Assembly: GCF_014174215.1 (NCBI RefSeq)
Contig: NZ_JABEQL010000030.1
Span: forward strand, 1 to 52,682
Direction of reading: 5' to 3'
DNA from: Gluconacetobacter tumulicola
GTDB lineage: Bacteria > Pseudomonadota > Alphaproteobacteria > Acetobacterales > Acetobacteraceae
Length of the DNA: 52,682 bases
Position numbers and translations under genes: made by a program. A model generated the notes under the pieces. It did no database searches. It saw only the letters and a program-made list of their open reading frames with translations, and was not told the origin of the DNA. Below are positions 40,401 through 48,024 of the stretch, one piece after another (the first letter of the stretch is position 1; the number at the start of each line of letters is the position of its first letter).

Positions 40401-42335
40401 TTACTGGCAGGCCAGGCACTCGTCGTAATTGGTGGATGACGTCGGCGTGGCCGACGCGGCCGGTGCCGGCTCGGGCACCAGGACGTCGCTCTTGTCCAGG
40501 ACGTTGCTGACGGTGTCCGCCCGCTGGATCGACAGCGAACGGCAATAGTACAGCGACTTCACGCCCCGCTTCCACGCCAGATAATGGATCTGGTGCAGGT
40601 CGCGCTTATGCACGTTCGCCGGCAGGAACAGGTTGATGGACTGCGCCTGGCAGATAAAGCCGGCGCGGTCGGCCGCATGCTCCACCACCCAGCGCTGATC
40701 CAGTTCGAAGGCGGTCTTGAAGACGTCCTTCTCCTGCTGGGTCAGGAAATCCAGATGCTGGACGCTACCCTGGCTCAGGGTGATCGACGACCAGACCTCG
40801 TCCGTGTTCTGCCCCTTGTCGATCAGCAACTTGGTCAGGTGCCGGTTGCGCACGGTGAACGAGCCGGACAGCGTCTTCTGCAGGAAGACGTTCGCGGCGA
40901 TCGGCTCGATCCCGGGGCTGGAATTGCCCGCGATGATGGAAATCGACGCCGTCGGCGCGATCGCCAGCTTGTTCGAAAAACGCTCCATCACGCCATATTC
41001 CGCCGCGTCCGGGCACGCCCCGCGCAGTTCCGCCAGCTTGCGCGACGCCGCGTCGGCCTTCTCGCGAATATGCTTGAAAACCCGCTTGTTCCAGACCTTC
41101 GCGATCACGCTTTCGAACGGCACGTTGTTGGCCTGCAGGAAGGAATGGAAGCCCATCACCCCCAGTCCGACCGACCGCTCGCGCGAGGCCGCGTATTTCG
41201 CGCGCGCCATGTCGTCGGGCGCCCGGTCGATGAAATCCTGCAACACATTGTCGAGGAACAGCATCACGTCCTCGATGAATTGCGGGTCGTCCTTCCACTC
41301 TTCCCAGGTTTCCAGGTTCAGCGAGGACAGGCAGCAGACGGCCGTCCGTTCCTGGCCGTGATGGTCGATGCCGGTCGGCAGCGTGATCTCGGCGCACAGG
41401 TTCGAGGTCTTGACCTCCAGCCCTGCCAGCTTGTGGTGCTCGGGCCGCGCGTTGTTCACATGGTCGGAATAGATGATGTAGGGCTCGCCCTGCTCCATCC
41501 GCGCCGTCAGGATGCGAATCCACAGCGACCGTGCGGACACGTGGCGAATATGCGCGCCATCCTTGGGCGACAGCAGCGCCCATTCCGCGTCCTCGGCCAC
41601 GGCGCGCATGAAAGCGTCCGAGACCAGCACCCCGTGATGCAGGTTCAGCGCCTTGCGATTCGGGTCACCACCGGTCGGGCGGCGGATTTCAATGAATTCC
41701 TCGATCTCGGGATGCCAGACCGGCAGGTAGACGGCGGCGGAACCCCGGCGGAGCGACCCCTGGCTGATCGCCAGCGTCAGACTGTCCATCACGCGAATGA
41801 AGGGGATCACGCCCGAGGTCTTGCCGTTGCGGCCGACATTCTCGCCGATCGAGCGCAGATTGCCCCAGTAGGAGCCGATGCCGCCGCCCTTGCTGGCCAG
41901 CCAGACATTCTCGTTCCACAGATCGACGATGCCGCGCAGGCTGTCATTCGCTTCGTTCAGGAAGCAGGAGATCGGCAGGCCGCGCGTCGTCCCGCCATTG
42001 GACAGCACGGGGGTGGCCGGCATGAACCAATGGCGCGAGATATAGTCGTACAGCCGCTGCGCATGCCCCGGATCGGCGCCGTAATAGGATGCCACCCGCC
42101 CGAACAGGTCCTGGTAGCTCTCGCCGTCCAGCAGGTAGCGATTATCCAGTGTCGCCTTGCCGAATGGCGTCAGCAGCGCATCGCGCGACCGGTTGACCCG
42201 CACCGGATGATGACCGGGCAGTTGGACGACATCATCGAACATGTCGGGCGTCTGGCCGGATTCGTGGTCCTGAAACAGGCCACGCTCCTCGGCCGGACGA
42301 TCAGACACAGTTCCGGATACGTCATCCAGGCTCAT
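40401..42335 (-). CDS. nrdA: Ribonucleoside-diphosphate reductase, alpha subunit (class Ia)
   Basis: The 644-residue R1 subunit reduces ribonucleoside diphosphates. The active site has the redox cysteine in LPISCFLNE, the radical-cysteine loop SNLCAEI, the second redox cysteine in the SLYYCRS region, and a C-terminal CLACQ pair that is recharged by thioredoxin or glutaredoxin. At 644 residues it is shorter than E. coli NrdA (about 760) and appears to lack a full N-terminal ATP-cone, so dATP inhibition may be absent or different. The upstream region has three NrdR-like boxes and a sigma-70 promoter. nrdB follows. Confidence 0.95.
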   Translation of the reverse strand: MSLDDVSGTVSDRPAEERGLFQDHESGQTPDMFDDVVQLPGHHPVRVNRSRDALLTPFGKATLDNRYLLDGESYQDLFGRVASYYGADPGHAQRLYDYISRHWFMPATPVLSNGGTTRGLPISCFLNEANDSLRGIVDLWNENVWLASKGGGIGSYWGNLRSIGENVGRNGKTSGVIPFIRVMDSLTLAISQGSLRRGSAAVYLPVWHPEIEEFIEIRRPTGGDPNRKALNLHHGVLVSDAFMRAVAEDAEWALLSPKDGAHIRHVSARSLWIRILTARMEQGEPYIIYSDHVNNARPEHHKLAGLEVKTSNLCAEITLPTGIDHHGQERTAVCCLSSLNLETWEEWKDDPQFIEDVMLFLDNVLQDFIDRAPDDMARAKYAASRERSVGLGVMGFHSFLQANNVPFESVIAKVWNKRVFKHIREKADAASRKLAELRGACPDAAEYGVMERFSNKLAIAPTASISIIAGNSSPGIEPIAANVFLQKTLSGSFTVRNRHLTKLLIDKGQNTDEVWSSITLSQGSVQHLDFLTQQEKDVFKTAFELDQRWVVEHAADRAGFICQAQSINLFLPANVHKRDLHQIHYLAWKRGVKSLYYCRSLSIQRADTVSNVLDKSDVLVPEPAPAASATPTSSTNYDECLACQ

Positions 42336-42367
42336 CCATCATCTCCGTGAAAATCGCCGGGACACGG

Positions 42368-42447
42368 CGTCTATGCCTAGTGTCCAGGGCAGCATTATGA
42401 CGCTACATATCGCGTCAGGGCAACCAAGAATGCACTAGATATATGAA
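42368..42447. promoter_or_regulatory. Array of three NrdR-like boxes phased at 32 bp
   Basis: Three 16-base sites resemble the NrdR consensus acaCwAtATaTwGtgt: 42368-42383 CGTCTATGCCTAGTGT, 42400-42415 ACGCTACATATCGCGT and 42432-42447 GCACTAGATATATGAA. Start-to-start spacing is exactly 32 bases twice, the phase known for paired NrdR boxes. The array lies 33-112 bases upstream of nrdA. NrdR represses nrd genes when dATP is plentiful. The individual sites match at about 10-12 of 16 positions. Confidence 0.7.
42394..42423 (-). promoter_or_regulatory. Candidate nrdA promoter
   Basis: On the minus strand TTGCCC (42423-42418) and CATAAT (42399-42394) are separated by 18 bases. The central NrdR-like box (42400-42415) fills that spacer, so bound NrdR would block RNA polymerase directly. 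Confidence 0.55.
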
Positions 42448-42566
42448 GATGAAGGGACGGCAAGGGCCCGTTTCGGGTCGAGGTGAGGACTTTCCGCGTC
42501 AAGCAAAAAGTTTTTTTTCTTCGCCTTCCGGCATCGGCGCCACACGGTAACTGGCGGTCGAAACCG

Positions 42567-43037
42567 TCACGCTTCCGCCGGCCCGCCTGCGTCCCACCGG
42601 GCGGCGGCGGCCTCGTCGCTTTCCCGCGCCGCGACCCATTTCGCCTCCCCGCTCGGATATTCCTCGCGTTTCCAGAAGGGAGCCTGCGTCTTCAGCCAGT
42701 CGATCACGAATCCCGTCGCGTCCAGCGCGGCCCCGCGATGCGCCGCCGCGCACAATACCAGCACGATCGGCGCCCCGACGGGCAGCCGCCCGACGCGATG
42801 GATCACGGTGCAGGCCAGCAGATCGAATCGGGTGCCGGCCTGCGCCACGATTCGCCCGATCATCGATTCGGTCATGCCCGGATAATGTTCCAGAGCCAGT
42901 GCCGCCAGCCCCGCATCGCCCCGCACCAACCCCATGAAGAGGCCGATTCCGCCGACATCAAGTCCCGCTCCGGCCAGCCGCGCGATCTCGGCATCCACCG
43001 AGAACGTCTCTTCCTGGATCCGGATATCGACCTGCAT
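42567..43037 (-). CDS. moaE: Molybdopterin synthase catalytic (large) subunit MoaE
   Basis: MoaE, with MoaD, inserts two sulphurs into precursor Z to give molybdopterin. The 156-residue protein has the conserved LEHYPGMTESMI, HRVGRLPVGAPIVLV and FWKREEYPSGEAKWV, the last holding the active-site lysine. It starts three bases after the moaD stop. Acetic acid bacteria use molybdopterin in several membrane dehydrogenases, for example aldehyde dehydrogenase. Between it and nrdA lies a 230-base gap containing the NrdR array and nothing else I can support. Confidence 0.93.
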   Translation of the reverse strand: MQVDIRIQEETFSVDAEIARLAGAGLDVGGIGLFMGLVRGDAGLAALALEHYPGMTESMIGRIVAQAGTRFDLLACTVIHRVGRLPVGAPIVLVLCAAAHRGAALDATGFVIDWLKTQAPFWKREEYPSGEAKWVAARESDEAAAARWDAGGPAEA

Positions 43038-43040
43038 CGG

Positions 43041-43301
43041 CTATCCCCCCGTCACGGGCGGGAAGAAGGCCAGTTCATCCCCGGCGCGCACCGGCGAATC
43101 GAGGGCCGCGAATTCCTGATTGACGGCGCAGCGGATCGGCCCGGCCCCTTCACCGAATATCTCTTCATAGGCCGCGCCGCGCCGACGCAACCCATCCATG
43201 ATGTCACGGACCGAAGGCGCCTCGTCCCCGGACAATAGAAGCGTCTCCCCCGACCGGCCCAGCCGATCCCGAAGCCAGGCGAAATACAGGATTTCCACCA
43301 T
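43041..43301 (-). CDS. moaD: Molybdopterin synthase sulphur carrier subunit MoaD
   Basis: The 86-residue ubiquitin-like protein ends in Gly-Gly (FFPPVTGG), the thiocarboxylated terminus that donates sulphur to MoaE. EILYFAWLRDRLGRSGE and the N-x-E-type VNQEFAALDSPVRAGDELAF segment are typical. I chose the ATG at 43301, preceded by AGGAGAGG, over the longer frame to 43328. moaE follows after three bases. It lies near pgsA and uvrC, as in many alphaproteobacteria. Confidence 0.92.
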   Translation of the reverse strand: MVEILYFAWLRDRLGRSGETLLLSGDEAPSVRDIMDGLRRRGAAYEEIFGEGAGPIRCAVNQEFAALDSPVRAGDELAFFPPVTGG

Positions 43302-43358
43302 ACGCGCTGCCTCTCCTGTCATCGCCACACCGCCTTGCGGCCCATTCGCCCGCCTGTC

Positions 43359-43892
43359 CTATCGGGAAACGCCCGGCGTGTCCCGCACCGTCTTCACGGT
43401 CCCGTCCGGGGTGATGACGGTACTGGTGCCGTCGCCGTTGGGAATGACGATGGTCGAGGCCGTCTGGCCAGGCCGGGCCGGCGCGGCATCCTCATGCCCA
43501 GTCGAAGGGCTTGCCCCTCGCCCCGAGAAATCCTGCACACCACCATGGATCTCGGCCTGCTCGCCCGCGCTCAGCGTGCCGCCTTCAGGAAGGACCGGGC
43601 CGGTCGCCGCATCGGCGGGCAGCCCGTCATCCGCTCCATGATGTTCGCGCGTCGCATCGCCCAGGGTCGGCAACGGCGCGGGCGGGCCGGGCCACATATT
43701 GCCGCCCTGGGGCAGGATCGGCCGTTCAGCCACTTCTTCCCCCCGGGCGCGGCGCAGATTCTCCGCATCCCCCGCCGGCAGGTTCGGGTTGGCCCCTGGA
43801 AACGTTGCATCATCGGCCATCAGCTTGCCGAAACCGGCACAGCCCGTCTGCAATACCAGCAGTGAAAGCACCGCCGCCCTGCGCATCATCAT
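43359..43892 (-). CDS. Predicted lipoprotein of unknown function, proline/glycine-rich
   Basis: The 177-residue product has a short signal with a lipobox (MMMRRAAVLSLLVLQTGC) and then a proline-, glycine- and alanine-rich, probably disordered chain ending in TSTVITPDGTVKTVRDTPGVSR. GGAGGGG stands upstream of three consecutive ATG codons (43892, 43889, 43886); the second or third has the better spacing. I recognise no domain. It sits between pgsA and moaD. Likely a membrane-anchored periplasmic protein. Confidence 0.75.
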   Translation of the reverse strand: MMMRRAAVLSLLVLQTGCAGFGKLMADDATFPGANPNLPAGDAENLRRARGEEVAERPILPQGGNMWPGPPAPLPTLGDATREHHGADDGLPADAATGPVLPEGGTLSAGEQAEIHGGVQDFSGRGASPSTGHEDAAPARPGQTASTIVIPNGDGTSTVITPDGTVKTVRDTPGVSR

Positions 43893-43981
43893 TCCCCTCC
43901 GCCGCGCCCTGTTCCGCCAGCGACTGGAAGTCTGCCCATTCGTCTCCACAACCACAAGTGGCATGAAATATGATGATACAA

Positions 43982-44578
43982 TCAGGACGCGATTTTCGAC
44001 GCACCATCATGCCGGCTGATATGCCGCATGGCGGTCACCAGATATCCCCACCCGGTCACGACCGTCAGCACCGCCGCGATCCACAGCAGGATCGACCCGA
44101 TCAGGCCGACCGGCAGCCATGGCATATGCAGCAGCCGTCCCGTCCCGTCCCCCGCCAGCAGGAAGCCGATCGCCGTCATCTGGATGCCGGTTTTCCACTT
44201 CGCCAGCCGCGTCACCGGCAGGCTGACTCGTGTCGAGGCCAGGAATTCGCGCATCCCGCTGATCAGGATTTCCCGCGCCAGGATGATGATGGCGGGATAC
44301 AGTCCGCCGAACGGCAGATGGCCGGTGCCGGCCAGCATCATCAGCGACGCACCGACCAGCAGCTTGTCGGCGATCGGGTCGAGCATCCGCCCGAGCTCCG
44401 AATATTGCTGGCGCGCGCGCGCCAGCCGCCCGTCCAGATAGTCGGTGATCGCGGCCGCGATAAACAGCAGGCACGCCGCGAAATCGGTCATCGCGCTGCC
44501 CATCGCCACAAGGGCGACCAGGACGGGAATCGCCCCAATCCGCGACAGGGTCAGGATATTGGGCAGGTCGGTCAACAT
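43982..44578 (-). CDS. pgsA: CDP-diacylglycerol-glycerol-3-phosphate 3-phosphatidyltransferase
   Basis: PgsA makes phosphatidylglycerophosphate, the precursor of phosphatidylglycerol and cardiolipin, in the inner membrane. The 198-residue protein has several hydrophobic helices and the CDP-alcohol phosphotransferase motif DYLDGRLARARQQYSELGRMLDPIADK. The start MLTDLPNILTLSR matches the family; the open frame continues upstream to 44980 through the structured element and into uvrC, without homology. No clear SD precedes the ATG. It is separated from uvrC by a 262-base gap. Confidence 0.95.
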   Translation of the reverse strand: MLTDLPNILTLSRIGAIPVLVALVAMGSAMTDFAACLLFIAAAITDYLDGRLARARQQYSELGRMLDPIADKLLVGASLMMLAGTGHLPFGGLYPAIIILAREILISGMREFLASTRVSLPVTRLAKWKTGIQMTAIGFLLAGDGTGRLLHMPWLPVGLIGSILLWIAAVLTVVTGWGYLVTAMRHISRHDGASKIAS

Positions 44579-44650
44579 CGGGAGGCACCGTACAGCAAGA
44601 CACGGCGAACAGGAACGGTACTTCACGCCGGTCTGATGAAGAAATCGCTC

Positions 44651-44814
44651 AGAGCCTGACCGAAAATGTGGGCTGGCGAGCGAGAGCGGCCCGCAGGGCC
44701 GCGCCCGGCGTGTGTTGCCGAGCATCGGAGCGGAGTGGCCTTGATGGCCATGAGCACCGAAGCGCAAGAAACGCGCGCTGGATCGCCGCCAGCGCGCATT
44801 TTCGGTCAGGCTCT
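44651..44814. other. 164-bp structured element closed by an 18-bp inverted repeat
   Basis: AGAGCCTGACCGAAAATG (44651-44668) and its exact reverse complement (44797-44814) bound a GC-rich segment with further hairpins: GCGGCCC/GGGCCGC around GCA (44686-44702), CCGA/TCGG (44718-44728), TGGCC/GGCCA (44736-44750) and a 9-bp GCGCGCTGG/CCAGCGCGC (44773-44797). The overall plan is a cloverleaf: one long closing helix with four hairpins inside. It could be a MITE-like mobile repeat or a structured RNA. I recognise no known family, and no coding potential is convincing. Confidence 0.65.
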
Positions 44815-44840
44815 CACATCTCGCCGCCCATCGCGCCGGG

Positions 44841-46721
44841 CTACGCGCCGCTCCAGCCCGGATGGAAATGCCCGTAGACGACGCGCGCGGTCTCGCGGTT
44901 GATCCCCGGCGTCGCCTCCAGATCGGCCAGCCCCGCCTGCCGCACGCCCCGCGCCGAGCCGAACTGGTTGAGCAGCGCACGCTTGCGCGCCGCGCCGACG
45001 CCGGGGATTTCGTCCAGTTCCGACTTCACCAGCGCCTTCGATCGCCCTGCGCGATGGGTGGAAATGGCGAAACGGTGCGATTCGTCGCGCAGCCGCTGCA
45101 GATAGTACAGCACCGGGTCGCGCGGCGGCAGTTGGAAGGCCGGGCGATCGGCGACATGAAACCATTCGCGCCCCGCATCCCGGTCGGGCCCCTTGGCGAT
45201 CGCTACCAGCGTCACGTCCGACACGCCAAGTTCGTCCAGGATCGCCCGCACCGCCGAATACTGGCCCGCACCGCCATCGATCAGGACGATATCCGGCCAG
45301 TCGGCCGTGCCGCCCTCCGCCTCGCGCTCCCGCAGGGCGCGGCTGAAGCGCCGTTCCAGCACCTCGCGCATCATCGCAAAATCGTCCCCCGGCGTGATCG
45401 GCCCGCGAATCGCGAATTTGCGATAGCTCCGCCGGTCGAACCCTTCCGGCCCCGCCACCACCATCACGCCATAGGCGTTGGCACCCATGATATGGCTGTT
45501 ATCGTAGATCTCGATCCGTCGTGGCGCGGCATCCAGCCCGAAGAGTTCGGCCACCCCGTCCAGCAGCTTCGCCTGGGCCGTGCTTTCGGCCATCTTGCGT
45601 TCCATCGCCTCGCGGGCGTTCGTTTCGGCGTGTTCCACGACCGCACGCTTCTCGCCCCGCTGCGGCACCAGGATCTCCACCTTACGGCCGCGCTTGATGC
45701 CCAGCGCGTCGGCCATCAGGGCATGCTCCGCGATCTCGCAATTCAGCAGGATCTGCGCCGGCGGCGGCTTGTCGTCATAGAATTGCGACAGGAACGCGCC
45801 CAGCACCTCACCCGGCGCCTCGTCGCGCGCATGAAGGGGAAAGAAGGCGCGATTGCCGTTGTTGCGGCCGCCACGGATGAAGAAGACCTGGATGCAGGAC
45901 TGACCCGCCACCTGGGCGATGGCCACGATGTCCGCATCCTCCAGCGAAGCAGGGTTGATGACCGACGAATCCTGCATCGCCGCAAAGCCCCGGATACGGT
46001 CGCGGATGGTCGCCGCCCGCTCGAACGCCAGGCCGGCCGCCGCCTCCTCCATCTCGCGCACCAGTTCATCGCGCAGGCCGTTGCGCTGGCCGGACAGGAA
46101 GGCCCGCGCCTGCTCCACCAGATGGGCATAATCCGCCTGGTCGATGCGTCCGACGCACGGCGCCGAACAGCGCTTGATCTGAAAGAGCAGGCATGGCCGG
46201 GTCCGCGCGTTGAACACCGCATCCGAGCACGACCGCAACAGGAACACCCGCTGGAGCAGGTTGAGCGTCTGGTTGACCGCCCAGGCCGAGGCGAACGGCC
46301 CCCAGTAGGACGCCCCCTTGACCAGCTTGCCACGATGCTTCGCGATCTGCGGAAACGCGTCTCCGTCGCTCATCATGATCCACGGATAGCTCTTGTCGTC
46401 GCGCAGCAGGATATTGAAGCGCGGCTTCATGCGCTTGATATAGTTGGCTTCCAGCAGCAGTGCCTCGGCCTCGGTATGCGTGGTGACGATTTCCATCGTC
46501 ACCGTTTCGGACACCATGCGCCGCAGCCGCTCGGGCAATTTGCCCAGTTGGGTGTAGGACGTCACCCGCCGCTTCAGAATCCGCGCTTTGCCGACGTACA
46601 GCACCTCCCCCTTCTCGCCGATCATGCGATAGACACCGGACGAGAGCGGCATGGTCTGAAGGGCATGCTGAATCGCCTCCACGCCCCGGAGGCGCGGGGT
46701 GGCGGTCGCGTCGCCGTCCAT
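44841..46721 (-). CDS. uvrC: Excinuclease ABC subunit C
   Basis: UvrC makes the dual incisions in nucleotide excision repair. The 626-residue protein has an N-terminal GIY-YIG nuclease domain ([20 protein letters not shown]), a UVR domain ([21 protein letters not shown]), the RNase H-like C-terminal nuclease ([31 protein letters not shown]) and two helix-hairpin-helix motifs ([19 protein letters not shown]). The start [13 protein letters not shown] agrees with homologues. pgsA lies downstream on the same strand beyond the structured element. Confidence 0.96.
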   Translation of the reverse strand: MDGDATATPRLRGVEAIQHALQTMPLSSGVYRMIGEKGEVLYVGKARILKRRVTSYTQLGKLPERLRRMVSETVTMEIVTTHTEAEALLLEANYIKRMKPRFNILLRDDKSYPWIMMSDGDAFPQIAKHRGKLVKGASYWGPFASAWAVNQTLNLLQRVFLLRSCSDAVFNARTRPCLLFQIKRCSAPCVGRIDQADYAHLVEQARAFLSGQRNGLRDELVREMEEAAAGLAFERAATIRDRIRGFAAMQDSSVINPASLEDADIVAIAQVAGQSCIQVFFIRGGRNNGNRAFFPLHARDEAPGEVLGAFLSQFYDDKPPPAQILLNCEIAEHALMADALGIKRGRKVEILVPQRGEKRAVVEHAETNAREAMERKMAESTAQAKLLDGVAELFGLDAAPRRIEIYDNSHIMGANAYGVMVVAGPEGFDRRSYRKFAIRGPITPGDDFAMMREVLERRFSRALREREAEGGTADWPDIVLIDGGAGQYSAVRAILDELGVSDVTLVAIAKGPDRDAGREWFHVADRPAFQLPPRDPVLYYLQRLRDESHRFAISTHRAGRSKALVKSELDEIPGVGAARKRALLNQFGSARGVRQAGLADLEATPGINRETARVVYGHFHPGWSGA

Positions 46722-46751
46722 CAGGCCGCCCCCTCATTCATCCACCGATCA

Positions 46752-46760
46752 TGTGGATAA
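46752..46760. promoter_or_regulatory. Perfect DnaA box
   Basis: TGTGGATAA is the exact reverse complement of TTATCCACA, 30 bases upstream of uvrC. A weaker TCTGTGGAG follows. A single box does not make an origin; it may only titrate DnaA or be chance. It is part of the 333-base gap (46722-47054) that holds no supported gene. Confidence 0.5.
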
Positions 46761-46856
46761 GTCTGTGGAGCAGGCACGGGCAGAATCGTGGGGCGGGCAG
46801 TTTTCCTGACCCCGGCTTGGATTGCATAAAAAAGCAGCACAGAAAAATAACCCACT

Positions 46857-46875
46857 GATAATGATAAAAATTATT
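46857..46875. promoter_or_regulatory. Fur box (classical consensus, 16 of 19)
   Basis: GATAATGATAAAAATTATT matches the 19-bp Fur consensus GATAATGATAATCATTATC at 16 positions. It lies in the AT-rich middle of the uvrC-xthA gap, about 136 bases before uvrC and 180 before xthA. No iron gene is adjacent. Confidence 0.55.
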
Positions 46876-47054
46876 CCAACACGACCTTGATGTTCGATGA
46901 ACTCCAGGCAATCCGCTGAAAAAACCGAGGATCGCTTCCGCCCACCACAAACTGCCTGCAATGTCTACCCGATCACCCGCGATTCGATCCCGTTTTGTTC
47001 GTGATGGCGGGAATCGCTCTTGCCAGCCGGCACACGATGGGCGATGCCACTGAT

Positions 47055-47849
47055 ATGCGCATCGTGACGTGGAATATCAATTCGCTCCGCCTTCGGCTGC
47101 CCCTGCTCGCCCGATTGGGAGAGGATCTTCGACCGGACATCATCTGCCTGCAGGAAACCAAGGTCCCGGACGACCTGTTCCCTGCCGATGCGATCCGCGA
47201 GTTGGGGTACACCCACACGCTCTATCGCGGCATGAAAGCCTATAACGGCGTCGCGATCCTGTCGCGCGTGGCGCTGACCTCGCTTGACGACACGCCGGAC
47301 TGGTGCGGGCGCGGCGACTGCCGCCACATCGCGGCGTCGTTCTCACTCGGCGGCGAAGCAGTCGAGCTGCATAATTTCTACATCCCAGCCGGCGGCGACA
47401 TTCCCGACCCCGAGGCCAATCCCAAATTCGCGCACAAGCTGGCATTCGTGGACGAAGCCACAGCCTGGTTCGCCAGCCGCTCCAACCGCCGCACCGTCCT
47501 GGTCGGCGACCTGAACATCGCGCCGCTGGAGCAGGATGTCTGGAGCCACAAGCAACTGCTGACCGTCGTCAGCCACACACCGCCCGAGACCACGCGGCTG
47601 CTGGCCTGGCAGGAAAATGGCTTTGTCGACGCAATGCGGCATTTCGTGCCGGCCGACGAAAAGCTGTACACATGGTGGTCCTACCGCAACCGCGACTGGA
47701 AGGCATCCGATCGTGGGCGCCGCCTGGACCATGTCTGGATTACGCCCGATCTAACGGAGCGTCTGGTCGACATGACGGTGCTGCGAGATGTACGCGACTG
47801 GCCTACGACATCGGATCACGTTCCGGTCGCAGTCGATTTCCGAGATTGA
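47055..47849 (+). CDS. xthA: Exodeoxyribonuclease III
   Basis: The 264-residue enzyme is an apurinic/apyrimidinic endonuclease and 3'-exonuclease in base excision repair. Active-site blocks are VTWNINSLR, CLQETKV, GVAILSR, LVGDLNIAP, DAMRHF, YTWWSYR and the end SDHVPV. I chose the ATG at 47055 (MRIVTWN), where homology begins; the frame is open to 46995, with further ATGs at 47004 and 47037. It diverges from uvrC, another repair gene, across the gap with a DnaA box and a Fur box. Confidence 0.95.
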   Translation: MRIVTWNINSLRLRLPLLARLGEDLRPDIICLQETKVPDDLFPADAIRELGYTHTLYRGMKAYNGVAILSRVALTSLDDTPDWCGRGDCRHIAASFSLGGEAVELHNFYIPAGGDIPDPEANPKFAHKLAFVDEATAWFASRSNRRTVLVGDLNIAPLEQDVWSHKQLLTVVSHTPPETTRLLAWQENGFVDAMRHFVPADEKLYTWWSYRNRDWKASDRGRRLDHVWITPDLTERLVDMTVLRDVRDWPTTSDHVPVAVDFRD

Positions 47850-48024
47850 AGTGTACGGGATCGAGAGAGATGGAAATCTCGCTGCTGGCCCAACTTCGAC
47901 CGGCCATCAGCGGCAGCCGATGTGCGCCGACCCGCTTTCTTGTCAATTTGTCCAACCTTTGACATAGAGCTTTGGCAGTTTGACCAGAGACGAATTTTTC
48001 TTGGTGGTATGTCGCGTGGTTCAT

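Noticed and set aside
44666-44902. Short + strand open frames inside the 164-bp element
   Set aside because: No SD, they run into uvrC antisense, and the hairpin structure explains the sequence better.
46890-46902. GTTC-GAT-GAAC as a LexA/SOS site
   Set aside because: Arm order and spacing fit neither the alphaproteobacterial GTTC-N7-GTTC nor the GAAC-N4-GTTC site.
46738-46950. 70-codon minus-strand frame upstream of uvrC
   Set aside because: No SD and cysteine/phenylalanine-rich translation of AT-rich DNA; the regulatory reading of the gap is better supported.
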